A stretch of DNA of 64,000 nt from CAUZIB01 sp964624855 (GTDB lineage Bacteria; Acidobacteriota; Vicinamibacteria; Vicinamibacterales; UBA8438), in NCBI GenBank assembly GCA_964624855.1, contig CAZUZW010000004.1, forward strand, positions 19,071 to 83,070, read 5' to 3'. A program made the position numbers and the translations under genes. Below the pieces are notes generated by a model. The model was given only the letters and a program-made list of their open reading frames with translations. It was not told the DNA's origin and made no database searches. Positions within the stretch are counted from its first letter, which is position 1. Every line of letters starts with the position of its first letter. Of this stretch, positions 61,122-64,000 are shown piece by piece.

Positions 61122-62858
61122 ATGACATTGACGAGATATACGCGCGGTACTCTTTGTATTTCCAGGGCAGCTCTGCTTTGTCTGATGAGCGTTTCTGTGG
61201 TGTTTGGACAAACAGAACCGTCTGGTCACGAATGGGAATCGATTACTGAGGAGCGGCTTTTAAATCCTGAAGATGGGGATTGGATGAGTTATCGCAGAAC
61301 CTATGATGTCACCGGATTTAGCCCGCTCGACCAGATTAATCGTTCGAATGTTGACGAACTGCGACTTGTCTGGGCGTATTCGATGCGGGACAACAGTCGC
61401 TGGGTACCGACACCAATAATTGCGAACGGTCTAATGTATGTCGCCGAAGGCAGTGGTCGAGTGGTGGCCTTTGATGTCGTTAGCGGGGACGTCGCGTGGA
61501 TTCATCAACGAAGCTATCCCGAAGACATCGAACTCTCTCAGGCCTATCCGCGGCACCGAGGGGTCTCGGTGTATGGCGATCGCATTTATTGGGGCACAGC
61601 CGACTCTTACTTAGTTGCATTGGAGGCAACAACTGGAGATCAGATCTGGGAAGTAAACACAGGGGATTACACGACCGGCGAGGGGCATAGTCACCCAGCG
61701 TTAGTTGCTGACGGAAAGGTGGTTCTAGGATTTACTGGGGGTGATCGTACCGGACGTGGTTCAGTGGCTGCGTTCGATGCTGAAACAGGTGAGGCGTTAT
61801 GGAAGACCTTCACGGTGCCGGCTCCAGGGGAGCCAGGTTCAGAAAGTTGGGCTGAGAGTGCTCTTCCCCCGTTGGGTGGAAATACATGGGGCACCATTAG
61901 TTACGATCCTGAACTAGGTCGGATTTTTCTCGGAACAGGACAGCCGAAGCCGTGGGCAACGACGTTACGTGGACCAGGCGATGCCCTGTACACCAACTCT
62001 ATTCTGTCACTCGACATCGACACTGGTGAATTGTTGTGGCATTTTCAGGTTGTTCCGGCAGACAACTGGGACCTAGATAGTCCTCATGAAAGCATGTTGG
62101 TTGACATGGTGCTTGATGGACAACCGCGTAAAGTACTTATTGAAACGAGCAAAATCGGCTGGGGACTTGTTCTCGATCGTACGACGGGAGAGTTTCTTCA
62201 CGCATTTCGTACCGGCTATGACAATCTAATTACCGGATGGTCTGACCAGGGACGCCCGGCCTTTAACCCCGACCTTATACCTACCCGCGAAGATGTCGAT
62301 TCGGGTCGAGTCTTCGAGGTCTGCCCCCATTTGCATGGCACCCGTAATCTGAATGCCCCGAGCTATAGTCCGATTACTGGTCTTTACTATCTTGGTATCA
62401 ACAACAGCTGTATGGACGTAATTTTTGTGTCAGAAGAATACGAACCAGGTGCACGATATTCTGGCGTGGGAACTCGGGCAAAGCGGGTCCCTGACTTCGA
62501 TTATGTCGGCGAGTTTGTCGCGTTCGATCCTGTAACCGGAACTAGGGCGTGGCAAACTCGATTCCCGGGTGGGGTAGCCATGACGGCGTCGGCGTTAGCC
62601 ACTGGTGGGGGAATCGTGTTTGGCGGTACTGCGGACCGATACCTTTTCGCACTTGACACCGATACCGGTGAAACTCTGTGGCGGACACGGCTCAATGGAG
62701 ATATCTCTGGTGCACCGGTGACTTTCGAAGTTGACGGACGACAATACCTAGCTGTTGGAGCAGGCGGAAGAATTGCTCAGACAACCTCGTTTGGCGGATT
62801 TACAGACACGGCTATTTCACAGGGGACTGGTGTAGTGTGGGTTTTTGCCTTGCCCTAG
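61122..62858 (+). CDS. PQQ-dependent (quinoprotein) dehydrogenase
   Basis: A 578-residue exported eight-bladed propeller dehydrogenase. Blade repeats are seen in 'GDWMSYRRTYDVTGFSPLDQ', 'VVAFDVVSGDVAWIHQ', 'LVALEATTGDQIWEVNTGDY', 'VAAFDAETGEALWKTF', and 'FALDTDTGETLWRTRLNGD'. A signal peptide precedes. It lacks a fused cytochrome domain, so electrons would leave via the separate cytochromes upstream. AGGAGAA eight bases before ATG supports the start. The alcohol or sugar substrate is not known. Confidence 0.9.
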   Translation: MTLTRYTRGTLCISRAALLCLMSVSVVFGQTEPSGHEWESITEERLLNPEDGDWMSYRRTYDVTGFSPLDQINRSNVDELRLVWAYSMRDNSRWVPTPIIANGLMYVAEGSGRVVAFDVVSGDVAWIHQRSYPEDIELSQAYPRHRGVSVYGDRIYWGTADSYLVALEATTGDQIWEVNTGDYTTGEGHSHPALVADGKVVLGFTGGDRTGRGSVAAFDAETGEALWKTFTVPAPGEPGSESWAESALPPLGGNTWGTISYDPELGRIFLGTGQPKPWATTLRGPGDALYTNSILSLDIDTGELLWHFQVVPADNWDLDSPHESMLVDMVLDGQPRKVLIETSKIGWGLVLDRTTGEFLHAFRTGYDNLITGWSDQGRPAFNPDLIPTREDVDSGRVFEVCPHLHGTRNLNAPSYSPITGLYYLGINNSCMDVIFVSEEYEPGARYSGVGTRAKRVPDFDYVGEFVAFDPVTGTRAWQTRFPGGVAMTASALATGGGIVFGGTADRYLFALDTDTGETLWRTRLNGDISGAPVTFEVDGRQYLAVGAGGRIAQTTSFGGFTDTAISQGTGVVWVFALP

Positions 62859-62876
62859 ACCTGATCTGAAAGACAA

Positions 62877-63485
62877 CTAGTTCGAAGTGACTTGGCGTTT
62901 CATGATTGCAACGATCTCATCACCACCAAATGTTGTCGAAGAGACAGTTACACCGACAAATTCAAACCCTGCGGCACCTGCTTCACGTAGTTCCTTTTGC
63001 ATCGTCGCAGTACGTTTGGTTGCCAGTAGACGATACTCATACCGAGGCAGAGCAACTTGATCTTTGTCTCGCTCAAGGATTACCACGGCTTCGTCGCCTC
63101 CAAAAGTAGTCTCAAAAACGGTCTGGCCTTTGTAGACATAGCCGGAATTGCCAGCTTCTTGAAGTTCGTTTTGCATAGTAGATGTCTTTGTTGTTGCCAT
63201 AAGACGGTAGTCGTAACGCGCGGTCTCCTCGGTATACAATCGGTTCATTACAACCACAACTTCACTACCACCAAAAGACGTTTCCCCTCCCATCAATCCA
63301 ATAAAGACGTAACCTTGGGCGGCGGCTTCCTGCATTTCATTCTGCATAGTAGATGTTCTATTGGTCGCCAAAAGTAGGTAGTCGTTCGTGTCAGTGACCT
63401 GTGCCAAAGAAAGGCTGGCCGCCCCTTGTATTAACAACGATACAGTTGCGACCAGAACAAAAGATTTACTGGAACAAATTGTCAT
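62877..63485 (-). CDS. Secreted protein with three tandem ~47-residue repeats
   Basis: A 202-residue exported protein with signal peptide ending 'SLSLAQ'. Three repeats fill the mature part at about 36-82, 92-139 and 150-197. Each reads '(Y)x(Y)xLxATxxT(S/A)TMQxExxEA', then 'GYVxxGxTxxxTTFGG(D/S)E' and 'VVxxMxR'. The repeats are very alike, so they probably arose by recent duplication, and each looks like a compact alpha/beta unit of DUF4177-like style. AGGGG precedes the ATG by a good spacing. It is convergent with the PQQ enzyme, 18 bases away. Function not recognised. Confidence 0.78.
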   Translation of the reverse strand: MTICSSKSFVLVATVSLLIQGAASLSLAQVTDTNDYLLLATNRTSTMQNEMQEAAAQGYVFIGLMGGETSFGGSEVVVVMNRLYTEETARYDYRLMATTKTSTMQNELQEAGNSGYVYKGQTVFETTFGGDEAVVILERDKDQVALPRYEYRLLATKRTATMQKELREAGAAGFEFVGVTVSSTTFGGDEIVAIMKRQVTSN

Positions 63486-63780
63486 AGCATCCCCTTCTCA
63501 ACACTAACTGTGAACCGTTTATCAAGTATTCTGACAGGGTTATCGAAGGCACTAACATCTTCAATTTTGTGGCGACTACCTTGTGAACTGCCCTCGCCCA
63601 AGACGGACTCCCGACGATATTTATCCTAGACCAAATGTTAGGTGAGCTGTGCGCTTACATGCGATAAACAGTTCTCCGTATGTAACGTTCTTGAAGGCGA
63701 GCGCTACAAAACGCTCAGTGTCTTACGAAGTGTGTTCGTCAAGACGGGCCCCACGAAGCACGTTTTGTAATTCTTGGTAC
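63486..63780. other. Non-coding stretch upstream of the three-repeat gene
   Basis: About 295 bases without a convincing gene. It should contain the promoter of the minus-strand three-repeat gene. The right part holds the inverted-repeat element described separately at 63699-63769. Nothing else stands out. Confidence 0.45.
63699..63769. repeat. Nested inverted repeats with a competing hairpin
   Basis: The outer arms TACAAAACG (63705-63713) and CGTTTTGTA (63761-63769) are a perfect 9-base inverted repeat. Inside lies a second stem, GTCTTACGAA (63720-63729) against TTCGT-C-AAGAC (63735-63745), ten pairs with one bulged C and a five-base loop. A third stem, GAGCG (63699-63703) with CGCTC (63712-63716), would compete with the outer arms. 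No T-run follows on either strand. It could be a structured RNA, a protein-binding site or a mobile repeat. Confidence 0.55.
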
Positions 63781-63998
63781 TTACGCTGAACCAATCTTGG
63801 TATTCAGAAAAGGATGATCTCCCGCCCGGTAGCAGGCTAGGCAGTCACTGTGCTTTGTCGCTCCGCAGCATTTGAAAGCAGTGGTAGGTTGGGCATTCTG
63901 TAATGGCACTATTACTGTCAATGCTCGCACGTGGTTTTCATCATGTTTGGAGAAGCGAACCTCCCGAGGAAATTCACGGCCCCCTGATCGCGGCACGA
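63781..63998 (-). CDS. Possible 3' end of a minus-strand gene, unrecognised
   Basis: An open frame that reads in from beyond the right edge and stops at 63781; within the window it has about 72 codons, including Cys-rich segments 'FKCCGATKHSDCLACYRAG'. No family is recognised. Its stop lies just before the inverted-repeat element, which could then end its transcript. Composition is not clearly protein-like, so confidence is low. Confidence 0.25.
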   Translation of the reverse strand, partial: VPRSGGREFPREVRFSKHDENHVRALTVIVPLQNAQPTTAFKCCGATKHSDCLACYRAGDHPFLNTKIGSA

Positions 63999-64000
63999 CA

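Noticed and set aside
1..64000. CRISPR arrays, tRNA genes, IS elements or prophage
   Set aside because: No direct-repeat arrays, cloverleaf candidates in intergenic spaces, transposases or integrases were seen in reading the window.

Overview
The window looks like chromosomal DNA of a Gram-negative, aerobically respiring bacterium of roughly 50% G+C. LpxD and a WaaF-like heptosyltransferase indicate an LPS outer membrane. A System I cytochrome c maturation cluster, secreted c-type cytochromes and a PQQ dehydrogenase indicate periplasmic oxidative metabolism. The secreted PD40/CehA-type metallohydrolase, the cytochromes with an 'MPED.PG.L' motif and the general gene style suggest Acidobacteriota (Vicinamibacteria-like). 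That placement is inference; no rRNA gene is present. GTG and TTG starts are frequent. I see no tRNA, IS element, integrase or CRISPR array.

Layout. (1) 1-7387: cytochrome c maturation operon, ccmE (cut by the window edge, with an unusual CxxxY haem-binding motif), a ccmF-ccmH fusion, two accessory membrane genes, ccmA, ccmB, ccmC, ccmD and a tiny membrane protein. (2) 7454-9267 on the minus strand: aroA-aroK of the shikimate pathway. (3) 9532-37019: a large surface-glycan region. It holds inositol-phosphatase, VTT-domain and GT2 genes, a DegT aminotransferase, SGNH hydrolases, GT-C membrane proteins, a GlpD-like oxidase, two GT4 glycosyltransferases, and the cassette SGNH / SxtJ / DUF5989 / carbamoyltransferase. 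A minus-strand operon (34388-26191) carries an outer-membrane barrel, an epimerase, an AsnB-type amidotransferase, two UPF0104/LPG-synthase-type membrane proteins, a left-handed beta-helix acyltransferase and a GT-C protein. (4) 37108-50119: housekeeping block (ttcA, dtd, CPBP protease, barrel, dapF-like, larC, metG, tatD, polyprenyl synthase, ligA, RNase P RNA, amidohydrolase). (5) 50218-55118: epimerase, NfeD-like protein, ABC ATPase, waaF-like and lpxD genes for the envelope. (6) 55159-63485: secreted catabolic/redox locus with a PD40-CehA hydrolase, a two-haem-site cytochrome, a cysteine-free tandem carboxymuconolactone-decarboxylase-like protein, a one-haem cytochrome, a PQQ dehydrogenase and a three-repeat secreted protein. 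(7) 63486-64000: mostly non-coding, with a striking nested inverted repeat.

How the parts fit: the Ccm operon would mature the cytochromes of the redox locus, which could take electrons from the PQQ enzyme. The glycan region makes a decorated (carbamoylated, acylated, methylated) surface polymer or glycolipid, with polyprenyl diphosphate as a possible carrier. Points most worth a second look: the CxxxY CcmE together with a CcmF-CcmH fusion; a DapF homologue with serine at both catalytic cysteine positions; a pair of barrel paralogues, each beside a Ser/Thr/Pro-rich lipoprotein gene in the glycan region; the secreted redox locus; and the structured element near 63.7 kb.
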